Positions 49,523-59,199 of a stretch of DNA of 64,000 nt are shown here, piece after piece. Below the pieces are notes generated by a model that worked only from the letters and a program-made list of their open reading frames with translations, was not told where the DNA came from and searched no databases. How positions within the stretch are numbered: position 1 is the first letter of the stretch; each line of letters starts with the position of its first letter. Both the position numbers and the translations under genes were made by a program. This DNA comes from Sodalis sp. dw_96 (GTDB lineage: Bacteria > Pseudomonadota > Gammaproteobacteria > Enterobacterales > Enterobacteriaceae). The stretch lies in assembly GCF_018449575.1 (NCBI RefSeq), contig NZ_JAAVUT010000001.1, positions 620,001 to 684,000 on the forward strand, given 5' to 3'.

Positions 49523-51049
49523 TTAACCCACGCTGTGTTCAAGACTGATGGCTAAAAGTTTCTGCGCTTCAACGGCGAATTCCAACGGCAATTCCGAGAA
49601 CACGTCCTTGCAGAAGCCGTTAACAATCATGGAAATGGCGTTGTCTTCACTGATGCCGCGCTGGCGGCAATAAAACAATTGATCCTCGCCGATACGCGAA
49701 GTGGTGGCTTCATGCTCAAGCTGAGCGGTACTGTTGCGCACTTCCACATAAGGAAAGGTATGCGCGCCGCTTTCGCTGCCGATAAGCATCGAGTCGCACT
49801 GCGTGTAATTACGGGCGTTGGTAGCGGTAGGCATGATCTTCACCAGGCCGCGATAGGTGTTTTCGCTTTTACCGGCGGAGATACCCTTGGAGATAATGGT
49901 GGAACGGGTATTTTTGCCGATATGAATCATCTTGGTGCCGGTGTCCGCCTGCTGGTTGCCGTTGGTCAAGGCCACTGAGAAAAACTCGCCCACCGAATTA
50001 TCCCCGCGCAGAATACAACTGGGGTATTTCCAGGTGATGGCCGAACCGGTTTCCGACTGGGTCCAGGACATTTTGGAATTTTCCCCTTCGCACAGCGCCC
50101 GTTTGGTGACGAAGTTCAGAATGCCGCCTTCGGTTTCGCTGCCGGCGAACCAGTTCTGCACCGTGGAATATTTCACTTCGGCATTTTTATGGATTATCAC
50201 TTCCACCACCGCGGCATGCAGCTGATAGCTGTCACGCACCGGCGCCGAGCATCCTTCGATATAACTGACGTAGCTGTCTTCATCGGCAATCAGTATTGTC
50301 CGCTCGAACTGACCGGTTTTCGCGGCGTTGATGCGAAAATAGGTGGAAAGCTCCATGGGACAACGCACACCTTTCGGGATATAGACAAACGTACCGTCCG
50401 ACGCCACGGCGGAATTCAGCGCGGCGAAAAAGTTGTCGTTGGAAGGCACTACGCTGCCAAGATACTGGCGCACCAGATCCGGGTGTTGGTGAATGGCTTC
50501 GCCGAAAGAACAAAAAATAATGCCCTCTTTCGCCAGCTTATCGCGATAGGTGGTGGAAACCGATACTGAGTCGAAAATAGCATCCACGGCGACTTCGTTG
50601 CCTTCCCGCACCGGCACCCCCAGCTGATTAAACGCCGCTTCCACCTCGGTGGTAAGATAGTTATTCGCCGCGTCGACACCGGGTTGCTGCATCGCCCCTG
50701 GCTGGGAGCCGCAGTTATCGTCGCAACTGCCGCAGGAAGGCGCGGAATAATAGCTGTATTCGTTGTAATCCAACGGCTTATAGTACGCTTTCAGCCAATG
50801 GGGCTCTTCCATATCCAGCCAGGCGCGATAAGCATTAAGGCGAAACTCCAGCATCCATTCCGGTTCGTTGCGTTTCGCCGAAATTGCCCGCACCACCTCT
50901 TCGCTGATACCGAGGGCCAATTCGTCGGTGACCAACTGGGTAAAAAAGCCTTCTTTATAACTTTCGCTTTTTACCCAGGGCTGCGCGGCATTGATCGGTT
51001 CGGGCGCGGCATTGATGGGCTCAGGAGTTTCAAATGTGCTTCGTGCCAT
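49523..51049 (-). CDS. sufB: Fe-S assembly scaffold subunit SufB
   Basis: Main cluster-building scaffold subunit. The 508-residue product is longer than E. coli SufB (495) because of an N-terminal Ala/Pro/Ile repeat ([20 protein letters not shown]). The Cys-rich [16 protein letters not shown] segment and the C-terminal [20 protein letters not shown] (the Cys used in sulfur transfer) are present. It lies 14 bases downstream of sufA. Confidence 0.97.
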   Translation of the reverse strand: MARSTFETPEPINAAPEPINAAQPWVKSESYKEGFFTQLVTDELALGISEEVVRAISAKRNEPEWMLEFRLNAYRAWLDMEEPHWLKAYYKPLDYNEYSYYSAPSCGSCDDNCGSQPGAMQQPGVDAANNYLTTEVEAAFNQLGVPVREGNEVAVDAIFDSVSVSTTYRDKLAKEGIIFCSFGEAIHQHPDLVRQYLGSVVPSNDNFFAALNSAVASDGTFVYIPKGVRCPMELSTYFRINAAKTGQFERTILIADEDSYVSYIEGCSAPVRDSYQLHAAVVEVIIHKNAEVKYSTVQNWFAGSETEGGILNFVTKRALCEGENSKMSWTQSETGSAITWKYPSCILRGDNSVGEFFSVALTNGNQQADTGTKMIHIGKNTRSTIISKGISAGKSENTYRGLVKIMPTATNARNYTQCDSMLIGSESGAHTFPYVEVRNSTAQLEHEATTSRIGEDQLFYCRQRGISEDNAISMIVNGFCKDVFSELPLEFAVEAQKLLAISLEHSVG

Positions 51050-51063
51050 AATGGTTCATCCGC

Positions 51064-51435
51064 TCAGAGACCAAAGCTTTCACCACACCCACAGGCATGT
51101 TGAGCTTTGGGATTATTGAATTTGAATACGTGATTCAGACCTTCCTGCACATAATCCACTTCCGTGCCGTCAACGAAAGGCATGGCCTTAAGCGGCACGT
51201 AGAGGTGAGCCCCATCACGTTCATAAACCAGTTCGCCACCCTCTTGACCGGTAGCCATCTCCACTACATAGCCGAATCCGGCGCAACCCGATTGTTTCAC
51301 GCCCAGGCGTAACCCTTGCATATCGGCATTCTGCTCCGCCAGGCGACGTATTTGTTTTGCTGCTGCTTCGCTCAGGGTCAGGCCTTGCCAGGTATTATCC
51401 TCGAGTGAAAAAGTTTCAACGGTGTCCGTTTGCAT
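51064..51435 (-). CDS. sufA: Fe-S carrier protein SufA
   Basis: A-type carrier delivering clusters from the Suf scaffold. The 123-residue product holds the three cluster cysteines: one in GVKQSGCAGFGY and two in HACGCGESFGL. It is the first gene of sufABCDSE. An ERIC element begins 46 bases upstream of its start, so either the element lies in the leader or the promoter lies close to the gene. Confidence 0.97.
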   Translation of the reverse strand: MQTDTVETFSLEDNTWQGLTLSEAAAKQIRRLAEQNADMQGLRLGVKQSGCAGFGYVVEMATGQEGGELVYERDGAHLYVPLKAMPFVDGTEVDYVQEGLNHVFKFNNPKAQHACGCGESFGL

Positions 51436-51480
51436 AAAACTGACCTCTCAATATTACAAAATGATAAACCGCAATCTCTC

Positions 51481-51606
51481 TATACCCGTCATCTTTCAAG
51501 CTGCAGGTGCGTTGGCTGCGTTCGTTCATCCGAATCACTTACTCTGGTAAGCTCATCGGGTTCTCTCGCTTGCCGCCTGCCTGCAACTCGAAATCTATTG
51601 GGTATA
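51481..51606. repeat. ERIC element (126 bp)
   Basis: Full-length ERIC with both ends (TATACCCGTCATCTTTCAAG and CTGCAACTCGAAATCTATTG then GGTATA) and a diverged core (AATCACTTACTCTGGTAAGC). It lies 46 bases upstream of the sufA start. Confidence 0.9.
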
Positions 51607-51969
51607 TGTTAATGATATCAATTACCACTGCAACCTTGCCCTTTGCAGGGGAATAGACAAAAGCTGCGAGAAATGCCGGTCTATTCGGATTGGCGGCGGT
51701 ACTATAACCAAGCTAGAACGATTTAAGCCGTTATAATTTATGAACTAAATATTTATACTATATTGATTTTAAAGTAGTTTGATAAAAATAAAAACCACAA
51801 AATAATTATCAGATCTTTTTTTCCGAGAAATGATAAATAATTCATCGAAAAAAACTATTTTTATGACAGGTGTACCTGAATGATGCCGTTGTGTACATTT
51901 TTGTACAAGGACCCATCAGCCGCCGCCAAATATAATTATAGCAGTGGATAAAACAACCTTGGGTTAATT

Positions 51970-51990
51970 GATAATGATTACCATCATTAT
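51970..51990. promoter_or_regulatory. Fur box
   Basis: GATAATGATTACCATCATTAT closely resembles the 19-bp Fur consensus GATAATGATAATCATTATC, with AATGAT/ATCATT inverted halves. It lies about 535 bases from sufA and 350 bases from the MFS gene, so its target is unclear; iron control of suf is known in E. coli. Confidence 0.7.
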
Positions 51991-52340
51991 TTACCCGTCT
52001 GGTTTTTCCCGCTGTACTAAAATAGGCAATAACTCAGCCGGCCAACCATCGTTACTTTACATTACCCTTGATTTCTGTGTTTATAACAAGCAATCCGTGC
52101 CATAAACCGGCTGAAATCGACGGGCTTTAGCCATCCGCCTACCCATGCCAGGGTAGCCCGCAAGGGAGGGCGATGCCGTTACAATTATAATACAATTATA
52201 TCACATTTCCGCCATTTATCCCATGCGGCCACCGGCAGGCGGAAGATAATAAAATATTTATTAGCATCTTTTAAGGAGATAGCCCGGCCTACTCGGGTTA
52301 TGCTAATGAAAAATAGCCAAACGCCGGATCTCTCACGCTT

Positions 52341-53552
52341 ATGCCTTCGTCAGCGGTTCCCCAGCCCGTCCTCACCACACGCCAGTTAAACAAACGTATC
52401 ATACCGATAGTCTGTTTTACTTTTATCTGTTATCTGTCCATCGGCCTGCCGTTAGCCATCATTCCCGGATTTACCCATAACCAACTGGGCTTTAATACCG
52501 TTATCGCCGGCTTCGCCATCAGCATTCAATATATCGCCACCCTGCTCAGCCGCCCCCATGCGGGACGCTACGCCGATCTGCTGGGGCCCAAAAAAGTGGT
52601 CCTGATGGGGTTGAGCTGCTGTAGCCTCAGCGGCCTGATGTATCTCTTCGCCGCTTTAACGGCGGCAACGCCCTGGACCAGCCTCGGCCTGCTGTTCATC
52701 GGCAGGCTGGTGTTAGGTATAGGCGAAAGTTTTGCCAGCACCGGTTCCACGCTCTGGGGTATCGCCCGTGTCGGCCAGTTCCATACCGCACGGGTCATAT
52801 CCTGGAACGGTGTCGCCACTTATGGCGCCATTGCCATCGGCGCCCCCCTCGGGGTCTGGCTCAACTCACTCGGCGGTATCGGGGCGGTGGGATTGTTCGT
52901 TTTTTTCGTTGGTCTGGGAGCTTGGGCAGTGGCGTTAGGCAAACCGGCGGTTTCCATCGTTACCGGTAAGCGTATCGCCTTTACCACCGTGGTGGGCAAA
53001 ATCTGGCCGTACGGCCTTGGCTTGGGACTGGGCACCATCGGCTTCGGGGTGATTATCAGTTTTATCACCCTTTATTTCGCCGATCTCGGCTGGAGCGGCG
53101 CGGCGTTTTCCCTGACGCTAATGAGCTGTGCCTTCGTCGGCGTGAGGCTGATATCCGGCAATGCCATTAATCTTTATGGCGGGCTGAATATCTCCCTGCT
53201 GTCGTTTATCTGCGAAACGCTGGGGTTATTGTTGATTTGGGTGGCTCCCAGCGCCCTGGTGGCCGATTTGGGCGCTCTGCTGACCGGAGCCGGGTTCTCC
53301 CTGGTGTTTCCGGCGCTGGGGGTGGAAGCGGTAAAACAGGTCCCGCCGCAAAATCAGGGCACCGCCCTGGGCACCTATTCCGCCTTTCTCGATCTCGGGC
53401 TGAGCCTGGCGGGTCCGGCGGCGGGCTTTATTATGTCCCACCTCGGCATGTCCTATCTCTACCTGTGCGCGGCGATGATGGCCGCCCTCGCCGCATTGCT
53501 GATGGTGCGCCTGAAGCTTCGCGTCGCTTCCAGCACACGTCAGCACGGCTAA
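52341..53552 (+). CDS. MFS transporter, YhhS/YfcJ family
   Basis: Twelve-segment inner-membrane transporter of the UPF0226 (YhhS/YfcJ) group. Diagnostic stretches are YLSIGLPLAIIPGFTH, YIATLLSRPHAGRYADLLGP (the MFS motif A region), IGRLVLGIGESFASTGSTLW and GAGFSLVFPALGVEAVK. The 403-residue length is typical. No ribosome site is obvious before ATG 52341; the substrate is unknown. It has no counterpart at this E. coli locus, so it is an insertion or relocation next to menI. Confidence 0.88.
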   Translation: MPSSAVPQPVLTTRQLNKRIIPIVCFTFICYLSIGLPLAIIPGFTHNQLGFNTVIAGFAISIQYIATLLSRPHAGRYADLLGPKKVVLMGLSCCSLSGLMYLFAALTAATPWTSLGLLFIGRLVLGIGESFASTGSTLWGIARVGQFHTARVISWNGVATYGAIAIGAPLGVWLNSLGGIGAVGLFVFFVGLGAWAVALGKPAVSIVTGKRIAFTTVVGKIWPYGLGLGLGTIGFGVIISFITLYFADLGWSGAAFSLTLMSCAFVGVRLISGNAINLYGGLNISLLSFICETLGLLLIWVAPSALVADLGALLTGAGFSLVFPALGVEAVKQVPPQNQGTALGTYSAFLDLGLSLAGPAAGFIMSHLGMSYLYLCAAMMAALAALLMVRLKLRVASSTRQHG

Positions 53553-53659
53553 GAGATCAACCGTAGCATACCAAGACGTCGGCGAGGGCACTTTACAAGG
53601 CCATCGTGAACGTGTCGGCAGGACAACGGAAGCGCGCCGGCCTCGTAATGGCTAAGAGA

Positions 53660-54079
53660 TCAACGGGGCTCAAGTACCGCCGTGGTGAGACGGGCGATAC
53701 AGGTCAATCGCTGCTGTTCGTCATGAATGCGAATATCCCATACTTGATGGGTGCGCCCTATATGGATGGCGCGGCAGACGCCGCGCACGCTGCCCTGCGT
53801 GACCCCCTGCAGGTGATTGGCGTTGATTTCAAGCCCCACCACCCGCTGCTCCCCTTCTGTACAGAGGTAACCCGCCACCGACCCGAGGGATTCCGCCAGC
53901 ACCGCCGAAGCGCCGCCGTGCAGCAGTCCGAACGGTTGGCGCGTACGGTGGTCCACCGGCATCACGCCCTCAAGCTCGTCATCGCCGATACGGGTATAGA
54001 CAATGCCAAGGTAGGCCACCAGGGTATCCCGGCTATGTTGGTTGATACCCTCCAGGGACGCCGGTCGTTTCCATATCAT
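53660..54079 (-). CDS. menI: 1,4-dihydroxy-2-naphthoyl-CoA hydrolase MenI
   Basis: Hotdog-fold thioesterase in menaquinone synthesis. The 139-residue product carries the family segment [20 protein letters not shown] (catalytic Glu near residue 63) and EINANHLQG. Start 54079 ([11 protein letters not shown]) overlaps the ydiJ stop (TGATG), showing translational coupling, as in E. coli where ydiI follows ydiJ. Confidence 0.95.
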   Translation of the reverse strand: MIWKRPASLEGINQHSRDTLVAYLGIVYTRIGDDELEGVMPVDHRTRQPFGLLHGGASAVLAESLGSVAGYLCTEGEQRVVGLEINANHLQGVTQGSVRGVCRAIHIGRTHQVWDIRIHDEQQRLTCIARLTTAVLEPR

Positions 54080-57000
54080 CACATGATCTCCAGTAAAGCC
54101 TGTAAAGGATGGCGAATGCCCTCGCCTTCAATGCGTTTCACCTGGCTGCGGCATGAGTAGCCGGTGGCCAGGCAACGCTTACGGGGCAAACGTTGCAGGG
54201 GTTGCTGCCACGAAAGGGCATAGATACCCAGGGAGTTTTCAAGATTGGCGCTCTCATGGCCGTAAGTGCCGGCCATGCCGCAGCAACCGACGCTGACGTT
54301 TTCCAGCCGGGCGCCGAAGCGTGAGAAGATGGATGCCCATTGCTGGCTGCTGGCCGGCAGCTCGGTGGATTCAGTGCAGTGGCCGAACAGATACCAGGTA
54401 TTTTCCGCCGACGGCGTCAAAGACGGGTCCCGCGGCAGGTCCATCAGCCATTCATGCACCAGCAAGACCTTGAAATCCCCAAGCCCGTCACCCAGCGCTT
54501 CCCGATATTCATCACGATAACAGAGGACCAGCGCCGGGTCGACGCCCACCATGGGCAAGCCCAGACGTGCGATACGATTAAGAAAATCGGCGGTTTTGGC
54601 GGCGGTTTTGGCAAAGCGCTTGAGAAAACCTTTGATATGCTGGGCTTTACCGTTCGGTGAAAAGGGCAGTAAAACCGGTTTATAACCCAGTTTTTCCACC
54701 AGTCGGATAAAATCCGTCACCACGCCGGCATCGTAATAACTGGTAAATGGATCCTGCACCACCAGCACATGGCCCTGCCGCTGATGGGGGTTCATGGCTT
54801 CCAGTTGCTCAAGGGTAATGTTGACGGCCTGATGCCCCGCCAGCTGCGTGCGCAGCGAGGGGGACGACAGCAGCGGCAAATCCACCATGCCGATACGTTT
54901 GCGGCTTAACTCATTGACCCAAGGCTGTTTGAGGAAAAAATTGAAGAATGACGGCGCGCGCGCCATCAAGGGCGCATAGCTTTCCACGCCGGCCACCAGG
55001 TGATCCCGCAGGGGACGCAGATAGCGGCTGTGGTAAAGCTGAAGAAAACGCGAACGAAAGCCCGGCACATCTATTTTTATCGGGCATTGGGTGGAACAGG
55101 CCTTGCAGGCCAGACAGCCGGACATGGCCACCTTGACCTCATGTGAAAAGTCGTATTCTCCTCCCCCGGCCCGCCGGCTATTGCGCGCCCGTGCCACCAG
55201 CGTGCTGAGACTGGCGATGCCGGTGGGCAAGTTTTTTTCCAGCGCCAGCGGATCTACCCCCTGCTCCGCCAATAAGCGCAGCCATTCACGAACCAGCGTC
55301 GCCCGGCCTTTGGGCGAATGGATGCGGTCACCGGTGATTTTCATTGAGGGGCACATTGGGCTGCGGGCGTCGAAATTGAAACAGAGTCCGTTGCCGTTAC
55401 ATTCCAGCGCGCCGCGGAAGGAATTCCTGACCACGACGGGAATTTGCCGATCATAAGCGCCCCGTTTCACCCCGTCGACGGTTTTCATCGGCGCGTTGCT
55501 CTCCAGCGGCGAACAGATTTTGCCTGGATTGAGGCGGTTATAGGGATCGAAAGCCGATTTTATTCTCCTCAACTCCTGGTAGAGGGTCTCGCCGAAAAAT
55601 GCCGGGCTGTATTGCGCACGAAACCCCTTGCCGTGCTCACCCCATAATAACCCGCCGTATTTAGCGGTCAGGGCGACTATCTGGTCCGACAGCTGCTTCA
55701 TCAATACTTCCTGCGCCGGATCGCACATATCCAGCGCAGGCCTTACGTGCAGTACCCCGGCATCCACATGGCCGAACATGCCGTACTGTAAATCATGGCT
55801 GTCCAGCAACTGCCGGAACTCGCCGATATAATCCGCCAGATGCCGGGGAGGCACGCAGGTATCCTCGGCAAACGGGATCGGCTTGGCCGGCCCCTTGCTG
55901 TTGCCCAGCAACCCCACCGCTTTTTTACGCATGGCATAAATACGTTCGATACCCGTCGCCTGATCGCAGATCTGATAACCGATAACCCCTTCCTGTTGCG
56001 CGGCCATCAGTTGATCCAATCGTTGGCACAAGGCGGCCAGCTGGTCGTTGATAAGAGTGAGATCGTCGCCTGCAAACTCGACGATATTCAGCCCCAGCAC
56101 CTCCCGTCCCGGGACGTCCTGGATCAGTTCTTTCACCGAATGCCAGATAATATCTTCCCGTGCCAGGTTAAGCACCTTGGAGTCAACGGTTTCCACTGAC
56201 AGCGCATGAGCTTCCAGCATAAAGGGCGCGCTGCGCAGCGCGGAATTGAAGGAGTCATATTTGATATTCACCAGCCGCCGCACTTTCGGCAACGGGGTAA
56301 TATCCAGCCGGGCCTCGGTGATGAAGGCCAAAGTCCCTTCCGAGCCGGTGAGGATCCGGCCCAAATCGAAGGTCTGCATATCGTCGCTAAAGACATGCCG
56401 CAAATCATAACCGGTGAGAAACCGATTCAGCTTGGGAAATTTTTCCAGAATCAACGACCGCTGCTGCCGGCAGCTGTCAAGCACCGTGCGATAAATGCGC
56501 CCCGTTATGCCCTCGCGGTCGGCAAGCTCCTCGGCGTCGGCAACGCTCATCGCCCGGGTGACCAATTGATCTCCCCCCAGCAGAACCGCCCGCAGGCCCA
56601 GGACATGATCGGACGTTTTACCGTAAACCAGAGATCCCTGGCCGGAAGCATCGGTATTCACCATGCCGCCCAAGGTGGCTCGATTGCTGGTGGATAATTC
56701 GGGCGCGAAAAAATAGCCCAGCGGCTTGAGGAAAAAATTCAGTTGATCTTTAATCACCCCGGCTTCCACTCTAACCCAACCCTGCTCGGCATTCACTTCC
56801 AGGATACGGTTCATATAACGGGACATATCCACCACGATGCCGGTATTGAGGGACTGGCCGTTAGTGCCGGTACCGCCGCCGCGCGGGGTAAAAGTAAGCG
56901 AAGTGAAGCGGGGATGCGCCGCCAGTTTGCCGATAAGCACCACATCATCGGTACTGCGCGGGAATACAACCGCGTCGGGCAGCAATTGATAAATGCTGTT

Positions 57001-57132
57001 ATCGGTGGCCATGGTGAGCCGGTCTGCATAGCTGGTGGCGCTGTCGCCGGTAAAACCGCTGGATTTCAATTCACGGAGAAAATCAATCACCGGTTGGGCA
57101 AGCCCCGGCGCCTGGGAAATCTGTGGAATCAT
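54079..57132 (-). CDS. ydiJ: FAD/Fe-S oxidoreductase YdiJ (D-2-hydroxyglutarate dehydrogenase type)
   Basis: Large cytosolic flavoprotein; E. coli YdiJ is reported to oxidise D-2-hydroxyglutarate. The 1017 residues (E. coli 1018) have an N-terminal FAD-binding domain ([15 protein letters not shown] near 95; [20 protein letters not shown]), a dehydrogenase middle, ferredoxin-like Fe-S motif [20 protein letters not shown] near 670, and a C-terminal CCG-type domain ([15 protein letters not shown]). It is coupled to menI and diverges from ydiK. Confidence 0.97.
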   Translation of the reverse strand: MIPQISQAPGLAQPVIDFLRELKSSGFTGDSATSYADRLTMATDNSIYQLLPDAVVFPRSTDDVVLIGKLAAHPRFTSLTFTPRGGGTGTNGQSLNTGIVVDMSRYMNRILEVNAEQGWVRVEAGVIKDQLNFFLKPLGYFFAPELSTSNRATLGGMVNTDASGQGSLVYGKTSDHVLGLRAVLLGGDQLVTRAMSVADAEELADREGITGRIYRTVLDSCRQQRSLILEKFPKLNRFLTGYDLRHVFSDDMQTFDLGRILTGSEGTLAFITEARLDITPLPKVRRLVNIKYDSFNSALRSAPFMLEAHALSVETVDSKVLNLAREDIIWHSVKELIQDVPGREVLGLNIVEFAGDDLTLINDQLAALCQRLDQLMAAQQEGVIGYQICDQATGIERIYAMRKKAVGLLGNSKGPAKPIPFAEDTCVPPRHLADYIGEFRQLLDSHDLQYGMFGHVDAGVLHVRPALDMCDPAQEVLMKQLSDQIVALTAKYGGLLWGEHGKGFRAQYSPAFFGETLYQELRRIKSAFDPYNRLNPGKICSPLESNAPMKTVDGVKRGAYDRQIPVVVRNSFRGALECNGNGLCFNFDARSPMCPSMKITGDRIHSPKGRATLVREWLRLLAEQGVDPLALEKNLPTGIASLSTLVARARNSRRAGGGEYDFSHEVKVAMSGCLACKACSTQCPIKIDVPGFRSRFLQLYHSRYLRPLRDHLVAGVESYAPLMARAPSFFNFFLKQPWVNELSRKRIGMVDLPLLSSPSLRTQLAGHQAVNITLEQLEAMNPHQRQGHVLVVQDPFTSYYDAGVVTDFIRLVEKLGYKPVLLPFSPNGKAQHIKGFLKRFAKTAAKTADFLNRIARLGLPMVGVDPALVLCYRDEYREALGDGLGDFKVLLVHEWLMDLPRDPSLTPSAENTWYLFGHCTESTELPASSQQWASIFSRFGARLENVSVGCCGMAGTYGHESANLENSLGIYALSWQQPLQRLPRKRCLATGYSCRSQVKRIEGEGIRHPLQALLEIM

Positions 57133-57487
57133 TAACGGTGAGCCTGTTTTTCGAGTGTGAGTGGTTTCGGCATTAGGGTTATTTTATTTGCTTGTCGGGG
57201 GCCGTCGGACAAAGCGCAAACACTCCCTAACCTGACCGGGTAGGGTTGTTTTATCATATTTCTTTTTACCATGCTTGCTGTGAGGAAAAAATCTTCTTCC
57301 CCGGCACCCGTTCAGGTTAGTGCGAAAGGGAAGCTGTGATCTTTGCGTTAAAGTTTTTCACGCAAGCTGTCAAAAAAGCGTGAAATAACGCATCATTAAG
57401 GCTGTCGCTGACGGATGGATCTGATTTTTAGCCGCCCACAGTCATATCCCCTTGACCAGCCTGTTAACTGAGGTGAAAAACGCTTAC
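57133..57487. promoter_or_regulatory. Divergent ydiJ/ydiK region (355 bases, no gene)
   Basis: Promoters for both genes are expected here. No operator or repeat clear enough to call was seen. Confidence 0.4.
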
Positions 57488-58588
57488 ATGGATTACCCGC
57501 GTCAACCGATCGATTTGCCAAGAATGCTGTTCAGCGTCGCTTTTCTCGCGCTGATGAGCCTGGCCTGCTTTTGGGTAGTACAACCTTTTATTCTGGGATT
57601 CGCCTGGGCCAGCATGGTGGTCATTGCCACCTGGCCGTTGTTGATAAGATTACAAACCCTGTTTTGGGGACGACGTTCACTGGCGGTCTTGGCTATGACC
57701 GTGCTGCTGCTGCTGCTGATCGTGCTGCCGGTATCTTTTTTGGTCAGCAGTCTGATTGACAACAGCGCGCCGCTGCTTGCCTGGGCCACGCAGCCGAATC
57801 GATTAACCTTGCCGACCTTGCATTGGCTGCATGATATTCCCCTGGTGGGTCACAAGCTTTATGCCGGCTGGCAAGCCATGATTTCCGGCGGCGGCAGCCT
57901 GCTGATGAGCAAAGTTCAGCCCTATATCGGCCAATCGGCCACCTGGCTGCTGGCGCAGGTGGCGCAGGTGGGCAGCTTCCTGATCCATTGCGGCCTGATG
58001 ATCCTGTTTAGCGTATTGCTGTACATTCGCGGCGAGCGGGTGGGAATGGCAGTGCGTCATTTCGCCATCCGCCTGGGGGCCGAACGGGGAGACGCCTCGG
58101 TGCTGCTGGCGGCCCAGGCCATCCGCGCGGTGGCGCTGGGCGTGGTGTTAACCGCCATCGTACAGGCGGTGCTGGGAGGAATAGGCCTGGCGGTGGCCGG
58201 CATACCTTTCGCCACCATCCTGACCATCGTGATGTTTATCCTTTGTATCGCCCAGCTCGGGCCTTTACTGGTGTTGATTCCCGCCATGATCTGGCTCTAT
58301 TGGAGCGGTGAAACCACCTGGGGCACCCTGCTGCTGGTATGGAGCTGCGTGGTGGCCACGCTGGATAATTTCCTGCGGCCGGTTTTTATCCGCATGGGCG
58401 CGGATCTGCCCATCCTTCTGGTACTGTGCGGTGTTATCGGCGGGTTGCTGGCCTTCGGCATGATCGGACTGTTTATCGGCCCCGTGGTGCTGGCGGTGTC
58501 CTATCGACTGTGCTTTGCCTGGGTTCACGAAGCGCCTGCGCCCGGTGAAATTCACGATCCGGGCAAACATCTGCGGGATATTCCGTAA
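57488..58588 (+). CDS. ydiK: AI-2E family transporter YdiK
   Basis: Membrane protein of the PerM/AI-2E exporter family with about eight hydrophobic segments; E. coli YdiK's substrate is unknown. Hallmarks are QPFILGFAWASMVVIATWPLL, ALGVVLTAIVQAVLGGIGLA and IRMGADLPILLVLCGVIGGL. Start 57488 (MDYPRQPIDLPRML) aligns with E. coli; a frame extending to 57452 is less likely. The RprA gene follows on the same strand, as in E. coli. Confidence 0.93.
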   Translation: MDYPRQPIDLPRMLFSVAFLALMSLACFWVVQPFILGFAWASMVVIATWPLLIRLQTLFWGRRSLAVLAMTVLLLLLIVLPVSFLVSSLIDNSAPLLAWATQPNRLTLPTLHWLHDIPLVGHKLYAGWQAMISGGGSLLMSKVQPYIGQSATWLLAQVAQVGSFLIHCGLMILFSVLLYIRGERVGMAVRHFAIRLGAERGDASVLLAAQAIRAVALGVVLTAIVQAVLGGIGLAVAGIPFATILTIVMFILCIAQLGPLLVLIPAMIWLYWSGETTWGTLLLVWSCVVATLDNFLRPVFIRMGADLPILLVLCGVIGGLLAFGMIGLFIGPVVLAVSYRLCFAWVHEAPAPGEIHDPGKHLRDIP

Positions 58589-58880
58589 GCCGTAAGCACT
58601 ACGGCGGTTGCAGCCGCCGATGGCTGTCGGATTGAGGCGGGGAAGATACCCGCCTGCGTTCGGCGCCGGCAATATTTACGCCCGATTCGTTAGCGCAGAT
58701 TCGTTAGCGCAAAGACCCTTTAATTTATCTGGATTAATACGCCCAATAAAGAGGCCTATTTCAGCCTGGTTATCCCTCCGAACTTCCTATTTTCAGCCCT
58801 GTGAAAAATGCCGGGGAATTATTACCGCTATCAGATGAATTTCTTATTACGTGCATAGCAAATCAATGAATATTCAATGA

Positions 58881-58896
58881 TTAGGATGATTCTTAA
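58881..58896. promoter_or_regulatory. RcsB-like box upstream of rprA
   Basis: TTAGGATGATTCTTAA is a near-palindrome close to the RcsAB/RcsB consensus (TAAGAATATTCCTA type). It is centred about 42 bases before the predicted rprA start, the usual place for RcsB activation; rprA is a known Rcs target. Confidence 0.7.
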
Positions 58897-58930
58897 TGAC
58901 TCAAGCCGCCGTAATTCATATTATTGGAAC

Positions 58931-59030
58931 ATCAATTAACTCAACTCTATGATTTTACATCACGGTTTCCCCTGAGTTAAATGAATTGCTGTGTGTAGTC
59001 TTTGCCCGTCTCATAGGATGGGCTTTTTTT
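58931..59030 (+). ncRNA. rprA: Small regulatory RNA RprA
   Basis: Hfq-dependent small RNA that activates rpoS translation under envelope stress. The 3' two-thirds are nearly identical to E. coli RprA: CCCCTGAGTTAAATGAATTG, CTGTGTGTAGTCTTTGCCC and the terminator stem with a long T run. The 5' hairpin is diverged. A TATTAT -10 element is at 58919-58924. Position between ydiK and ppsA is as in E. coli. The 5' end is estimated to within a few bases. Confidence 0.9.
59004..59030 (+). terminator. Rho-independent terminator of rprA
   Basis: GCCCGTC/GATGGGC 7-bp stem (one wobble), 6-base loop, then seven T. Confidence 0.9.
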
Positions 59031-59135
59031 ATTCCGCTAAATAACGTTAATACTCAAATTCATTTATTTTCTTCAAATTCCTTTAACTAAATACAAAGAA
59101 GCCGGAATACACCCGGTTTTACAGTGCGGAAAAAA

Positions 59136-59196
59136 TATACCCAATAGATTTCGAGTCGCAGCCAACACAGCTGCGGCTCGAAAGATGACGGGTATA
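59136..59196. repeat. Mini-ERIC (61 bp, core deleted)
   Basis: Both ERIC ends (TATACCCAATAGATTTCGAG and GAAAGATGACGGGTATA) flank only about 25 bases. The two arms can pair into one hairpin, which could end the ppsA message 3 bases after its stop. Confidence 0.85.
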
Positions 59197-59199
59197 AGG

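Larger units (their letters stand above)
51436..52340. other. Gene-free region upstream of suf (905 bases)
   Basis: Separates divergent sufA and the MFS gene. It holds a canonical ERIC (51481-51606), an AT-rich tract (51700-51870), a Fur box (51970-51990), a possible long-range stem TCAGCCGG (52034-52041)/CCGGCTGA (52107-52114), and a hairpin CTACCC/GGGTAG (about 52139-52156). No coding frame is convincing, and no known riboswitch was recognised. Confidence 0.6.
58589..59199. other. ydiK-ppsA gap (611 bases): RprA and a mini-ERIC
   Basis: Between convergent ydiK and ppsA. Contents: about 290 bases without recognised features, then the RcsB-like box, the RprA gene with its terminator, and a 61-bp ERIC derivative ending just before the ppsA stop. 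Confidence 0.7.

Noticed and set aside
52010..52180. TPP, cobalamin or manganese riboswitch in front of the MFS gene
   Set aside because: None of the conserved core motifs of these classes could be found; only generic pairing was seen.
52300..52389. Possible 29-codon leader frame before the MFS gene
   Set aside because: The nearest AAGGAG is about 20 bases away, too far, and the frame overlaps the MFS start without any coupling pattern.
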